A stretch of DNA of 64,000 nt from Stanieria cyanosphaera PCC 7437 (GCF_000317575.1 NC_019748.1:1504001-1568000); one strand, 5' to 3'; counted from the stretch's first letter, positions 36,283 through 45,762 are shown. The notes: generated by a model not told the origin, from the sequence alone. Program-made: numbers and translations.

Positions 36283-36738
36283 ATGCTGCGTTTTCAATAC
36301 TCTAGTTTAATTGATGCAGAGCCAGAAGTTGTCTGGCAATTTTACGAAAGAGCGGAGCTGTTCGATCTTTTAACTCCACCTTGGCAACCAGTTAAAGTTA
36401 TTCGTCGCGAAGGAGGGTTGAGCATAGGTGCAATTACTGAGTTTCGTTTGTTACTAAGTATTTTCCCCATCCGTTGGATAGCCGAACATATTGAATGTAA
36501 ACCCAATCAATTATTTGTTGACACTCAGGTAATCGGTCCAATGAAATCTTGGCTACATCGCCATCAATTTATTCAAGAAGAGAGTAAAACCCGACTCATC
36601 GATACCATCGAATATGAGTTACCAGGAGGATGGTTAGCAGAATTTTTGTTGGGTTGGTGGGTTAATGCTCGACTTCAAGAAATGTTTCGTTATCGCCATC
36701 AGGTAACTCAACGAGAATGCCCAGGGAAAAATGATTAG
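36283..36738 (+). CDS. SRPBCC-fold ligand-binding protein
   Basis: The 151-residue protein has the SRPBCC/Bet v1-like helix-grip layout: N-terminal strand FQYSSLIDAEPEVVWQFYE, a hydrophobic pocket region (FRLLLSIFPIRWIAEHI) and the C-terminal helix WLAEFLLGWWVNARLQEMFRYR. Members bind lipids or other hydrophobic molecules, and some are cyclases. The TetR gene just upstream suggests that it handles or senses a hydrophobic compound. Confidence 0.75.
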   Translation: MLRFQYSSLIDAEPEVVWQFYERAELFDLLTPPWQPVKVIRREGGLSIGAITEFRLLLSIFPIRWIAEHIECKPNQLFVDTQVIGPMKSWLHRHQFIQEESKTRLIDTIEYELPGGWLAEFLLGWWVNARLQEMFRYRHQVTQRECPGKND

Positions 36739-36860
36739 ATCTTAAATTTGTGTATGTTTCCACAAATAATTCGCTTAAATCAGTATTATTAATCACAACG
36801 AAACTTCATGAATCTAAAATTTTAATTAAAATATGCTGAGAGCTAGTCAAAAATTTCGTA

Positions 36861-36934
36861 TATAATACTAAGTGAATCTACTGATTTGTTTTTTTTGCCA
36901 ATCAAGTTACATTCTCCTGCCAAAGAGTGTAACT
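36861..36934 (+). promoter_or_regulatory. Probable -10 and leader hairpin of the hetC-like gene
   Basis: TATAAT at 36861-36866 is a perfect -10, without a good -35. The leader then holds AGTTACA (36905-36911) pairing with TGTAACT (36928-36934), a 7-bp stem with CTC/GAG inside. I found no GTA-N8-TAC NtcA site. The leader to the ATG would be about 130 bases. Confidence 0.4.
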
Positions 36935-37006
36935 GCCAAAATACATAATTACTAATTTTATTGATTTAGGGCTGCTTCTTATTAAAATTTTTTGAGAGTT
37001 CAATAA

Positions 37007-40000
37007 ATGGACACACAAGGTTTTTTGGAGCAGTTTCCAGTCGAGAAGTTAACGGATAATACTTTAATCAAACAATGGTTATTTAAACAAGTTAAAGAGC
37101 TTTACACTAACTCCGCACTACCAAAACCAGACCGCAATATAGTTGCAAGTTTTATTCAGGATTGGGAATTAGGAGAGTTTGAGTTAGGGGATGATCTACT
37201 TAATTCTAATTTTTCTTCAAAAGAAAATCCTCAAGGAACTCAATATTTTTATTGGATTATTCAAGGTCAAGTCAGATTGCTGGTGTTTGACCGCGATCGC
37301 CAGAGACAAGTTTCTACCGCCAAACTTTCTGAAAGAGATTGTTTTGGTGGAGATTTATTATTTGGTAAACAGTATCTTGCTTCAGAAGAGTATATTTCCT
37401 ATCAAGCTAAAGCTGCCACAACAAAAGTTAAGGTAGCCAAAATCAAACTAGAAAAACTTAGACGTTGGTTAGAGAAATTACCTCCTTTACGCAATCAATG
37501 GGGAGTAGCAACCCAACAACATCACCGCTTATTTTTTTTCAAAACCAAAACTAATCTTAGTTTTCTTCCCAGTTATCGACTAGAACCATTAATACCTTTT
37601 ATTAAAGAATTAATTATTCCTGCAGAAAAATCAATTGCAGACATAACCAAAAGTCAATCGGGTAGATTTTGGTTGCGTCGAGGAGAAATTGAGGGAGAAT
37701 CTGGTCAAGTTGGTTTTTCTTGGGGTTATCCTGAAGAAACTCCGGCCCATCTTTATAGCAAAACAGAATTATTAGTATATTACTTACCTCAAGAGCATTG
37801 GCAAACGGCGTTAACTAATATTCCTGAATTAGGCAACATCTTTGGCATTCCTTCTTTACTTGCAAAAAGTCCGACTAAAAATATTCAATCATCAGAAACA
37901 GTATTACAACTTAATACTCAAATTCAAACCAACGTACCAGTTCCTACTCCTCAACAACCAACCTTAACTAGTCAACCAAAAGAGTCTCCAGTCGTTGATT
38001 TTCCTTCGACAAAAAAATTACGACGCGGTTGGCAATTAGGCTACCCGTTTATGCAACAACAAAGTGCTGCTGATTGCGGACCTACTTGTTTGTCGATGAT
38101 TAGTCAATATTGGGGGAAAAATTTTAGTCTCAATTGGTTAAGAGAATTAGCTCAAGTCGGACGTAGTGGCACTTCCTTAAAACATTTAGCTCAAGCAGCA
38201 GAAAGCCTAGGTTATGAAGCTCGTCCTGTGCGAGCTAGTTTAAGTAGTTTAGTAGACTGCCAAAATCCTTGGATAGCTCATTGGGAGGGCGATCATTATG
38301 TGGTAGTTTATCAAATTAAAGGCGATCGCTTGTTAGTTGCCAATCCAGCTATAGGATTAAAGTGGCTACCTCGACAAGATTTTCTCAACAGTTGGACAGG
38401 ATACGCTTTATTAGTCGATCCGACTGAATCTTTATTTGCCATTCCCAATCAAAAAAGATCTTTAGGGCAGTTTTTTCGGCTACTGATACCCTATCGCTCT
38501 TTAGCAATACAAATTATTTTTGCTTCTTTATTAATTCAAGTATTTGGCTTAATTACTCCTTTATTTACTCAAATTATTCTTGACCAAGTAGTAGTTAACA
38601 AAAGTTTAACCACACTTAATGTTTTTGCTGTAGGATTATTTCTCTTTGGAGTTTGGGCAATTGGTTTGACAGCAATTCGGCAATATCTCCTCAGTTATTT
38701 ATCAAATCGGCTCGATTTGACGATGATTGGCGGTTTTATTCGTCATACTTTAATGTTACCCCTATCATTCTTTGAGTTGCGCCATGTAGGAGATATTATT
38801 ACCAGAGTTCAAGAAAACCAAAAAATTCAGAGATTTTTATTAAGTCAAGTAATTTTGGCTTGGTTAGATTTTTTGATGGGGTTTGTTTATCTGGCGTTGA
38901 TGTTTTATTACAATTGGCGATTAACTCTGTTGATTATCGGGTTAATTCCTTTAATTGTCATTTTGACTTTGGCAGCTACTCCTTTACTACGTCAGGTTTC
39001 TCGCGAAATTTTTAATCAGGCAGCAGAACAAAATTCGGCTTTAGTTGAAACAATTACAGGAATTGATACAGTTAAAGCGACAGCTGCGGAAAAAGAGTTA
39101 CGTTGGCGTTGGGAAGAGAGATTAACTAATTTTCTAAACGCTCGCTTTCGTGGTCAAAAATTGGGGATTAATTTACAAGCTGCTAATGGTTTGATTCAAT
39201 CGATTGGTAGCACTGCGTTGTTATGGTACGGTGCAACTTTAGTTATTCAGGATCAGTTAACTATTGGTCAGTTTGTAGCCTTTAATATGTTGCTAGGTAG
39301 CGTACTTGAACCAGTTATGTCTCTAGCTAATTTATGGGATGAACTGCAAGAAGTACTAATTTCAGTAGAACGACTCAATGATGTTTTTGCAGAAGAACCC
39401 GAAGAAAGTCCCAATCATCCTTTGATGACTCTGCCGAGAATTAAGGGTGAGGTTAGGTTAGAAAATGTTACTTTCCGCTATAACCAAGACGAAGATAAAA
39501 ATACGCTGCAAAATCTCAACTTGAATGTTAGTCCTGGGCAAACTATTGCTATTGTAGGTCGCAGTGGTTCTGGTAAAACTACTTTGGTTAAATTATTAGA
39601 AGGTCTTTATAAACCTAATAGCGGTACGATTTGGATTGATGGACACGAACTTAAACATATTTCTCCTACCTCATTGCGGTCGCAAATTGGCGTAGTTCCT
39701 CAAGAGTGTTTTCTTTTTTCTGGCACGATTTTAGAGAATATTACGTTGTATCGTTCTGGATTTTCTTTAGAACAGGTAATTGAAGCAGCCAAACTTGCAG
39801 AAGCTCATAGTTTTATTCAAGCAATGCCTTTAGGCTACAAAACTAAAGTTGGAGAACGAGGTGCAAATTTATCGGGTGGACAAAGACAACGAATTGCGAT
39901 CGCTCGGGCTTTGTTAGGTGACCCCCGAATTTTAATTTTAGATGAAGCTACCAGTTCTTTAGATACTGAATCAGAGCGTCGTTTTCAACAAAACTTAACC

Positions 40001-40180
40001 AGAATGTCTCGCGATCGCACTACTTTTATTATTGCCCATCGTCTTTCAACTGTACGTAATGCAGATTGTATTTTAGTTTTGGATCGAGGTGTTTTGGTTC
40101 AACAAGGTACTCACGAAGCTTTAATGCAAGATCGAGAAGGCATTTATTATTATTTAGCTCAACAACAGCTATCTCTTTGA
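37007..40180 (+). CDS. hetC: Peptidase-containing ABC exporter resembling HetC
   Basis: The 1057-residue protein has four parts: an N-terminal cyclic-nucleotide-binding-like region (about 1-280), a C39 peptidase (about 340-475) with Cys357 in QSAADCGPTCLSM and the His/Asp in HYVVVYQIKGDRLLVANP, a membrane domain (about 485-790) and an ATPase (Walker A GRSGSGKTT near 851, LSGGQRQR near 955). C39 exporters cut a double-glycine leader while exporting the peptide. The N-terminal domain and size match HetC of Nostoc, the exporter encoded next to hetP that is needed for heterocyst formation. Here the downstream genes are an HlyD adaptor and a hetP-family gene. The symbol is by similarity. Confidence 0.85.
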   Translation: MDTQGFLEQFPVEKLTDNTLIKQWLFKQVKELYTNSALPKPDRNIVASFIQDWELGEFELGDDLLNSNFSSKENPQGTQYFYWIIQGQVRLLVFDRDRQRQVSTAKLSERDCFGGDLLFGKQYLASEEYISYQAKAATTKVKVAKIKLEKLRRWLEKLPPLRNQWGVATQQHHRLFFFKTKTNLSFLPSYRLEPLIPFIKELIIPAEKSIADITKSQSGRFWLRRGEIEGESGQVGFSWGYPEETPAHLYSKTELLVYYLPQEHWQTALTNIPELGNIFGIPSLLAKSPTKNIQSSETVLQLNTQIQTNVPVPTPQQPTLTSQPKESPVVDFPSTKKLRRGWQLGYPFMQQQSAADCGPTCLSMISQYWGKNFSLNWLRELAQVGRSGTSLKHLAQAAESLGYEARPVRASLSSLVDCQNPWIAHWEGDHYVVVYQIKGDRLLVANPAIGLKWLPRQDFLNSWTGYALLVDPTESLFAIPNQKRSLGQFFRLLIPYRSLAIQIIFASLLIQVFGLITPLFTQIILDQVVVNKSLTTLNVFAVGLFLFGVWAIGLTAIRQYLLSYLSNRLDLTMIGGFIRHTLMLPLSFFELRHVGDIITRVQENQKIQRFLLSQVILAWLDFLMGFVYLALMFYYNWRLTLLIIGLIPLIVILTLAATPLLRQVSREIFNQAAEQNSALVETITGIDTVKATAAEKELRWRWEERLTNFLNARFRGQKLGINLQAANGLIQSIGSTALLWYGATLVIQDQLTIGQFVAFNMLLGSVLEPVMSLANLWDELQEVLISVERLNDVFAEEPEESPNHPLMTLPRIKGEVRLENVTFRYNQDEDKNTLQNLNLNVSPGQTIAIVGRSGSGKTTLVKLLEGLYKPNSGTIWIDGHELKHISPTSLRSQIGVVPQECFLFSGTILENITLYRSGFSLEQVIEAAKLAEAHSFIQAMPLGYKTKVGERGANLSGGQRQRIAIARALLGDPRILILDEATSSLDTESERRFQQNLTRMSRDRTTFIIAHRLSTVRNADCILVLDRGVLVQQGTHEALMQDREGIYYYLAQQQLSL

Positions 40181-40762
40181 CAATTAGTCAGAGCAAGGAT
40201 TTTGGCAAATTTTCACCTGCACAAAATTGTTTGATACTGTTGAGTTGAAATCAAGGTTAATTAATTCTTGATTGATGTATTAAAAATTACATTGATAAAA
40301 CTAATTGACTATCTCTAGATAATTGAAAAAAACAATCGGGTCAAAAAACTGCCAATTTGGCATTGACTAACGTACGGTTAATCTTGTAATACTTTAGAAG
40401 GGAAGCAATATTTAAAAAACTAAATAAAAATACTCTAAAGAATTTGCTAAGCTTAACTTGAATTCAATCTTAAAGATAGCAAAGCATTATAACAATAAGC
40501 GAAAAAGTTGACTTGAAGTAATCTTTTTTACCCAATTTTAGTATCAGCAATTCTCTGTAAAGATATTTAAATAAAAACATAATCTTGCATAAATCAAGGC
40601 AAAAAAAACATAGTAACTATTGGCAGCCCTAAACAAAAAAAATTAGTATTTTGGCAAAACGATTTCAGGCACAAATTAAGCTCAAATAAATAAACTCCTG
40701 ATTATCTTTCTTCAAAAATAGAAAGTAATTGGCTGTTTACTCTAACGCTTGAGATAAAACCA
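40181..40762. other. 582-bp gene-free spacer with a candidate promoter
   Basis: No ORF is seen. TTGACT (40363-40368) and TAATAC (40387-40392) lie 18 bp apart and could start a transcript for the HlyD and hetP-like genes, with a leader of about 370 bases. The A+T-rich remainder shows no strong hairpin. Confidence 0.35.
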
Positions 40763-42346
40763 ATGATTAAATCAAACTCATACTCGCCTGAATCTCAGGA
40801 AAATCAATTGTTAGAAGTTGACAAACCAAGGGACGAAGTAAGTCTATATTCAAATAATACGTCTACTTCGATTACGCCTGTTGTTTCTGATCAAGAAACT
40901 AGGCTCAATTCTTGGTCACCATCATTTCATACGTTTCTAGAACAACCGCCAGCCACTTTTCCTGTTCGAGTATTAATAGGAGGAATAATCTTTAGTTCGG
41001 CTTTTGTGTTGTGGGCTTGGTTAGGTCAAGTAGAAGATGTAGGTCAGGCTAAAGGTAAACTTGTACCAGAAGGCAAAACTTACAAAGTTCAACCTATAGA
41101 AGTTGGTCAAGCAGTTCAAGTCTTAGTTGAAGAAGGACAACCGGTTAAAGCAGGAGATATTTTAGTTAAACTAGATGCTAAGGTAGCTCAACAGGAAGTT
41201 AATCGACTCAAAGCAACTTTACAATTATCACAACAAGAATTATTACAAAAACAAGCTTTAAAAAACAGAATTTTATCAGAAGCTAAAACCAATGAAGCGA
41301 TCGCATCTGCTAATCTTTTGGCACAACAACAAGCGATCGCTATTTCTCAAGAAAAAACTTTAACAACTCGTCAACTTTTAGAACAACAGCAAGCAGAAGC
41401 CTTAGCCTATCAAGATAGACAAGCTAAAATGCAGCCACTCTCAGGAATGGCACAGCAACGACTCGATCAACTCTATGCCGAAATGAAAGCTCATCAACAA
41501 CGGATGAAGCGTTTAACACCTTTGGCAGACAGAGGAGCGGTTTCTCAAGAATATATTTTTCAAGCTGAACAAGCTTTGAGAGACACCCAGCAAAGAATTA
41601 CTCAGAGTCAGTTGCAAGAAATGACCAATGCTAGCGAGCAAGTTTTTCAAGCCAATCAATCACTAAGAGATTTAGAAGCTAAAATTACCCAAAATAAAGG
41701 AGAATTAGCCACTAATCTTGAAGAGATCAAACAATTACAAGCTGAACTAACTCAAAAACGAGCCGAACGAGAACAAATCCGTTTAGAAACTCAACAAAAA
41801 GTACAACAGTTAGATTTAGAAATTATCCAACTAGAGAGTAAAATTGCAGAAACGAAAAACTTACTAGCAACGGCTCGGACTAAACTAGCTCAATTTAATT
41901 TAAAAGCTCCCGTAGACGGAACTGTTTTAACTCTTAACTTGCAAAATACTGGCGAAGTAGTCCAACCAGGAGACACCGTAATCGAAATTGCTCCAGAAGG
42001 AGCTAATTTAATGTTATCAGCCACTCTTCCTAATCAAGAAGCAGGTTTTGTAACTAAAGGAATGCCAGTCAAAATTAAACTTGATGCTTATCCTTATCAA
42101 GACTATGGCGTAATTAATGGCACAGTTGAATCTGTTTCTGCCGATGCCAAATCCGATGAGAAGTTAGGAGAAATTTATCAACTAGATATTGCTCTTGACA
42201 AAAACTATATCAAAGACCGAGGCAAACAAATAGAATTTAAAGCGGGTCAAACTGCTACGGCAGATATTATTATTCGTCATCGTCGCATTGCTGATATCCT
42301 AATCGATCCGATTCGACAGCTACAAAAAGATGGCGTGAAGTTATAA
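40763..42346 (+). CDS. HlyD-family membrane-fusion protein
   Basis: The 527-residue adaptor has a cytoplasmic N-terminus (1-68), one membrane helix (about 69-88, VLIGGIIFSSAFVLWAWLG), the first half-motif (VLVEEGQPVKAGDILVKLD), a very long coiled coil (about 140-380), the second half-motif (LKAPVDGTVLTLNLQNTGEVVQ) and a C-terminal beta-barrel. It is of the type I secretion kind and should pair with the peptidase/ABC exporter encoded 582 bp upstream, forming a path to TolC. The hetP-family gene follows 107 bp downstream. Confidence 0.9.
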   Translation: MIKSNSYSPESQENQLLEVDKPRDEVSLYSNNTSTSITPVVSDQETRLNSWSPSFHTFLEQPPATFPVRVLIGGIIFSSAFVLWAWLGQVEDVGQAKGKLVPEGKTYKVQPIEVGQAVQVLVEEGQPVKAGDILVKLDAKVAQQEVNRLKATLQLSQQELLQKQALKNRILSEAKTNEAIASANLLAQQQAIAISQEKTLTTRQLLEQQQAEALAYQDRQAKMQPLSGMAQQRLDQLYAEMKAHQQRMKRLTPLADRGAVSQEYIFQAEQALRDTQQRITQSQLQEMTNASEQVFQANQSLRDLEAKITQNKGELATNLEEIKQLQAELTQKRAEREQIRLETQQKVQQLDLEIIQLESKIAETKNLLATARTKLAQFNLKAPVDGTVLTLNLQNTGEVVQPGDTVIEIAPEGANLMLSATLPNQEAGFVTKGMPVKIKLDAYPYQDYGVINGTVESVSADAKSDEKLGEIYQLDIALDKNYIKDRGKQIEFKAGQTATADIIIRHRRIADILIDPIRQLQKDGVKL

Positions 42347-42453
42347 CCATCCTTCTATTTACCTAGTTTTTGTTATTGGCTAAAAATCGAATTCAATTGC
42401 CAATAAGCGATCGCTCATGAATATGTTCACCAACTTAACGGAGTTGTTAAACA

Positions 42454-42789
42454 ATGAATTCTTATAGCTCTAAACCTCAAAGTAAACTTGACAGAACTAT
42501 GACTAATGAACAGTTTGAACAAATTGTTGATGCTATTTTAGCAGGCAAGTATTCTTGGGCTTGTGTTCTCATCCTGCGTTTTGCTGGTTATAATCCTTTA
42601 CACTACATTCCTTATCGCACCTATAACCGTTTAATTAAAGAGCATAATCATCAGACCAGAGGCAACAAAACAACTTTATCTCCTGCTCAATCAAATACTA
42701 CAAAAATCAAAGACCTTAATTATCAAGAATTAGTTCAACCTCAAGAACTTCAATTAAAAGGAGGAAAAGGTTGGTTTTTTCCCTGGTAA
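42454..42789 (+). CDS. hetP: HetP-family protein
   Basis: The 111-residue protein carries the HetP core at about residues 13-67: [40 protein letters not shown] and [14 protein letters not shown]. The tail is variable. In Nostoc, HetP and its homologues control commitment to heterocyst formation and act with the regulator HetR; members outside heterocyst formers have no settled role. The position after the hetC-like gene and the HlyD gene resembles the hetC-hetP neighbourhood of Nostoc. The symbol is by similarity. Confidence 0.82.
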   Translation: MNSYSSKPQSKLDRTMTNEQFEQIVDAILAGKYSWACVLILRFAGYNPLHYIPYRTYNRLIKEHNHQTRGNKTTLSPAQSNTTKIKDLNYQELVQPQELQLKGGKGWFFPW

Positions 42790-42812
42790 AATAGCCTAAT
42801 TAAGTTATCAGT

Positions 42813-42857
42813 AGAGACGTAACATGTTACGTCTCTCTAAATGTTACGTCTCTCTAA
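42813..42857. repeat. 24-bp perfect palindrome with a 17-bp tandem copy
   Basis: AGAGACGTAACA is followed directly by TGTTACGTCTCT (42813-42836). The 17-mer ATGTTACGTCTCTCTAA at 42824-42840 is then repeated exactly at 42841-42857. It lies just downstream of the hetP-like gene. Confidence 0.65.
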
Positions 42858-42948
42858 GTATCAGGACTCAAAAGTAAATCGAAACTTGCAAAGCAATACA
42901 GAAAAAGGTTTCATCTGAAGTCCTGTTGAATAGTTATATCATGTCGGT

Positions 42949-43086
42949 TTAAATGTACTTATTAAAGAAATTAACGATTCTAGTTTTGTAAGCTTGGTTG
43001 TTTATAGCTGCCGTACTGACAACAGTAGCGATCGCATCAAGGTTATAACTATAGCGTTTCTCAAATTCATGAAGTACATCTAACAT
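42949..43086 (-). CDS. Small ORF, possibly the remnant of a larger gene
   Basis: An open 45-codon frame reads MLDVLHEFEKRYSYN, then LDAIATVVSTAAINNQAYKT and RIVNFFNKYI. It looks like a real helical C-terminus rather than random translation. AGGAGG lies just 3 bases before the ATG, and the frame also stays open upstream through the palindromic repeat. It may be the end of a truncated protein. Family not recognised. Confidence 0.3.
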   Translation of the reverse strand: MLDVLHEFEKRYSYNLDAIATVVSTAAINNQAYKTRIVNFFNKYI

Positions 43087-43104
43087 CTGCCTCCTGCCTT
43101 CTGG

Positions 43105-43150
43105 AGGGGCTGTGACGCGACGCAGGTTCGCGTCTTTAAAAGCCCCGTCC
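43105..43150. repeat. Dispersed repeat (AGGGGCTGTG family), copy 2
   Basis: GACGCGA and TCGCGTC form a 7-bp inner stem, and GGGGCT pairs with AGCCCC outside it. The opening AGGGGCTGTG and the tail are shared with 4944-4990. The rest of the 497-bp gap between the hetP-like and dps genes holds the small ORF, the tandem palindrome and a HIP1 site at 43029-43036. Confidence 0.5.
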
Positions 43151-43286
43151 TTCTACTTTCTGCCTCTTTTTCTTTATCTTTATATCTATCTCAAGGAAGA
43201 GTGATAACCATTCGACTGATAGAAGCGCAGACTCACGTGATTTTGATTTACTGAAAATGCAGTGACAAAAATAAACTTTTAGCATA

Positions 43287-43826
43287 ATGCCTAAACTAAA
43301 TATTGGACTTAGCGAAGACGAACGTCATGGTGTCATCGACCTATTAAACCGTGATCTAGCAGATCTATATTTACTGTTGATTAAAACCAAAAAGTATCAT
43401 TGGGATGTAATTGGTCCTCAGTTTCGTACTCTCCATCAGTTATGGGAAGAACATTACGAAGCCTTAACTACCAACATTGACGCAACAGCAGAAAGAGTTC
43501 GTGCTTTGGGAGGATATCCTTTAGGAACAGCAGCAGGTTTTCTTCAACATAGTTCTATCAAAGAACACGCCAACGATTTACCTTCCGCAACAGAAATGGT
43601 TGATCGTCTGGTACAAGACCACGAACAAATTATTCGTAACCTTAGAGAACATATTGACCAGTGTTCAGAAAAATATCATGACGAAGGAACAGCAGACTTC
43701 CTCACTGGCATGATGGAAGAACACGAAGAAATGGCTTGGATGCTACGTTCTTTCCTAGAAGGTGAAGATCTACAACCCAGTGGCGATCGCCCTGGTTCAG
43801 AAACTCAACCTACTGTTAAAGCATAG
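43287..43826 (+). CDS. dps: Dps-family DNA-protection / ferritin-like protein
   Basis: The 179-residue four-helix protein has the Dps ferroxidase marks: YLLLIKTKKYHWDVIGPQF with the His, then LHQLWEEHYEALTTNIDATAERVR with the acidic residues, and LTGMMEEHEEMAWMLRS. Dps cages form 12-mers that oxidise Fe(II) with peroxide and store it. The short polar C-terminal tail carries few basic residues, so DNA binding is uncertain. It opens a group of stress-type genes. Confidence 0.92.
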   Translation: MPKLNIGLSEDERHGVIDLLNRDLADLYLLLIKTKKYHWDVIGPQFRTLHQLWEEHYEALTTNIDATAERVRALGGYPLGTAAGFLQHSSIKEHANDLPSATEMVDRLVQDHEQIIRNLREHIDQCSEKYHDEGTADFLTGMMEEHEEMAWMLRSFLEGEDLQPSGDRPGSETQPTVKA

Positions 43827-43864
43827 TGCTTCTTTAAAGACTAAAACAGTCACAAATTAATTAT

Positions 43865-43884
43865 TCGCCCTTTATTAAGGGCGA
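43865..43884 (+). terminator. Terminator-like hairpin after dps
   Basis: CGCCCTT and AAGGGCG form a 7-bp stem with a TATT loop, extended by an outer T-A pair. The following T run is weak, so partial read-through is possible. Confidence 0.5.
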
Positions 43885-43949
43885 TACTCTTTCTGTTCTT
43901 ATCAAGAAAACACCAAAGACTAGGCTTAATCACAAGGAAAAATTTTATT

Positions 43950-44717
43950 ATGGCGGAAACCTATCAAGCAGAACGCACAATTAGCGCAGTTTTAAAAGAA
44001 GAAAGTCAGGTAGACAACGTAGTTAGACGCTTATTAGATCGTGGTGTACCTCAAGACCACATCTCTGTTATGGGACAAAATTTTCAATCCCAGACTCGTA
44101 TTGCTGGTTTTGTGACCAAAAAAGATGTAATTTTTGGCGGTTTACGTTCTGGCGCAATCTTTGGCTCTCTGTTTGGTTCTCTTCTTAGTTTGCTTACTGG
44201 CGTGGGTGTATTATTTATTCCCTTTATTGGTTCAGTAGTGGCAGCAGGTCCAATTAGTGCGGTACTCTTAGGTGCAGCTACGGGTGCTTTAGCTGGTAGT
44301 GCAGGTGCTGGTTTAGCTTCAGCTTTAGCTACTCTCGGTATGCCAGAAGACAAAGCAACTGTATATGAAACTCGTCTCAAAGCAGGAGAATTTCTTGTCA
44401 TGGCAGAAGTTCCTGCTGACCGTTCTGGCGAATATCAATTATTGATTGAAAGTGCAGGCGGTGAAGAAATTAACGTTAGCGAAACTACTTTACCCCGTGC
44501 TTGTTCAGGTCGTTGTGACAGTCCTGAAAGCTTATCACCAGAAGTTCGTACTCACCTATCTTCAGAAGCTCAACAAGATTTTATCACTCGTTATAACCAA
44601 GTTTTTGATGAAACCAACAATCCCATGCAAGCAGAACAATCAGCTTGGGAAAGCATTAAAGAAAAATATGATGAAGATGACAACGGAGTCTGGTCTAAAA
44701 CAAAAGTAAATGCCTAA
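43950..44717 (+). CDS. Glycine-zipper membrane-associated stress protein with C-terminal ChaB domain
   Basis: The 255-residue protein has an N-terminal 50-residue alpha/beta region ([20 protein letters not shown]), a central hydrophobic glycine-zipper stretch (about 65-125, [20 protein letters not shown] and [20 protein letters not shown]) of the general-stress kind, and a C-terminal ChaB domain (about 190-252: [20 protein letters not shown], then [17 protein letters not shown]). The ChaB fusion supports a stress role; transport is doubtful. It is followed by rubredoxin after 46 bp. Confidence 0.78.
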   Translation: MAETYQAERTISAVLKEESQVDNVVRRLLDRGVPQDHISVMGQNFQSQTRIAGFVTKKDVIFGGLRSGAIFGSLFGSLLSLLTGVGVLFIPFIGSVVAAGPISAVLLGAATGALAGSAGAGLASALATLGMPEDKATVYETRLKAGEFLVMAEVPADRSGEYQLLIESAGGEEINVSETTLPRACSGRCDSPESLSPEVRTHLSSEAQQDFITRYNQVFDETNNPMQAEQSAWESIKEKYDEDDNGVWSKTKVNA

Positions 44718-44763
44718 GTTTTTCAAGATTTTCGGCAACAAAAGTTATTAAGGTAATATTTCA

Positions 44764-44925
44764 ATGCAAAAATACCAGTGTACGGCTTGTCAATATATTT
44801 ACGACCCCGAACAAGGTGACCCTGATTCTGGGATTGAACCTGGTACTGCTTTTGAAGATATTCCAGATGATTGGTATTGTCCCCAATGTGGCGTAGATAA
44901 ATCTATGTTTGAACCTATTGATTAA
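44764..44925 (+). CDS. Rubredoxin
   Basis: A 53-residue protein, [20 protein letters not shown], then [19 protein letters not shown]. The two CxxC pairs (Cys6/Cys9 and Cys39/Cys42) bind one iron atom. As a soluble, single-domain rubredoxin without the C-terminal membrane helix of the RubA photosystem II factor, it is a small electron carrier. Its place beside Dps and a stress protein suggests peroxide or iron metabolism; that is inferred. A strong terminator follows. Confidence 0.93.
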   Translation: MQKYQCTACQYIYDPEQGDPDSGIEPGTAFEDIPDDWYCPQCGVDKSMFEPID

Positions 44926-44966
44926 GTAGCAAATTTATTATTGCCAAAGGTGAGTAAAAGATAATA

Positions 44967-45006
44967 AAAGCGGAGATCTGCAAATTAAAGGCTCTGCTTT
45001 TTTTTT
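44967..45006 (+). terminator. Rho-independent terminator after rubredoxin
   Basis: AAAGCGGAG pairs with CTCTGCTTT (one G-T pair) around a loop of 16 bases, followed by a run of nine T that begins inside the stem. Confidence 0.75.
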
Positions 45007-45346
45007 GTTTATCTATCTTTAGATAGATTAATTAAGTAGTGACTATGATTAAAAAGTTAGATTTACCATTTTATTTTTTTATTATTTAATAATTAAGACT
45101 TTAGATTATTTAAGGTCTAATTGCCAGAAAAAACAATCTTTTTTGGATTAAAACCTAAATAATATAAGTTGTTTTATGGTTTTTATGTTTTTTTTTAATA
45201 TTTAAAATACTATCTATTAATTCCCTATTACTTAATAATTTTTACTTAAAATAAAGAGCAAAATAGTTTCAATCTTAAGATAGAAGCAAAATTAGCAATT
45301 GTTTATTAATCTAGAAAATGAAATAACAGTAAATAAGGAATCAGTT
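45007..45346. other. 340-bp A+T-rich gene-free stretch before the csbD tandem
   Basis: It is extremely A+T rich with several T and A runs. No ORF or palindrome of note. The promoter of the csbD group should lie here. Confidence 0.4.
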
Positions 45347-45529
45347 ATGAGTATTGAAGATAGAGCAAAAGCTACTGCTAAAAACATTGAAGGTAAAGCT
45401 CAAGAGATTATTGGTAACGTGACAGGTGATCCTAAAGACCAAGCTGAAGGTAAAGCTAAACAAGGTGAAGCCCAAGCTCGTCATTCTGTAGAAGATGCTA
45501 AAGATCAAGTTAAAAAAGCAATTGACTAA
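45347..45529 (+). CDS. CsbD-family stress protein, tandem copy 1
   Basis: The 60-residue, highly charged helix protein begins MSIEDRAKATAKNIEGKAQE and has the family core GKAQEIIGNVTGDPKDQAEG. CsbD proteins accumulate under general stress; their biochemical role is unknown. ATG 45347 follows TAAGGAA by 7 bases; a longer frame from 45299 is unlikely. It is nearly the same as copy 2 over its first 45 codons. Confidence 0.88.
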   Translation: MSIEDRAKATAKNIEGKAQEIIGNVTGDPKDQAEGKAKQGEAQARHSVEDAKDQVKKAID

Positions 45530-45579
45530 TAACTTTGTTAATTATTTATCTAACAAAAATTAAACCAAAAGGTGAAATT

Positions 45580-45762
45580 ATGAGTATTGAAGATAGAGCA
45601 AAAGCTACTGCTAAAAACATTGAAGGTAAAGCTCAAGAGATTATTGGTAACGTGACAGGTGATCCCAAAGACCAAGCTGAAGGTAAAGCCAAACAAGGTG
45701 AAGCTCAAGTTCGTCATTCTGTAGAAGATGCTAAAGATGACCTCAAAAAAGCTGTCGACTAA
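45580..45762 (+). CDS. CsbD-family stress protein, tandem copy 2
   Basis: Its first 50 codons are almost identical in DNA to copy 1, with mostly silent changes. The tail (VRHSVEDAKDDLKKAVD) instead shares the DNA sequence GATGACCTCAAAAAAGC with copy 3. It looks like a mosaic of the two. Start at ATG 45580 with AAGGTG seven bases before it. Confidence 0.88.
   Translation: MSIEDRAKATAKNIEGKAQEIIGNVTGDPKDQAEGKAKQGEAQVRHSVEDAKDDLKKAVD

Noticed and set aside
36739-37006. NtcA site upstream of the hetC-like gene
   Set aside because: GTA and TAC triplets near 36929 are 10 bases apart, not 8, and no GTA-N8-TAC was found.
44084-44401. 105-codon minus-strand frame inside the glycine-zipper/ChaB gene
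   Set aside because: Ala/Pro-rich mirror of the glycine-zipper repeats.
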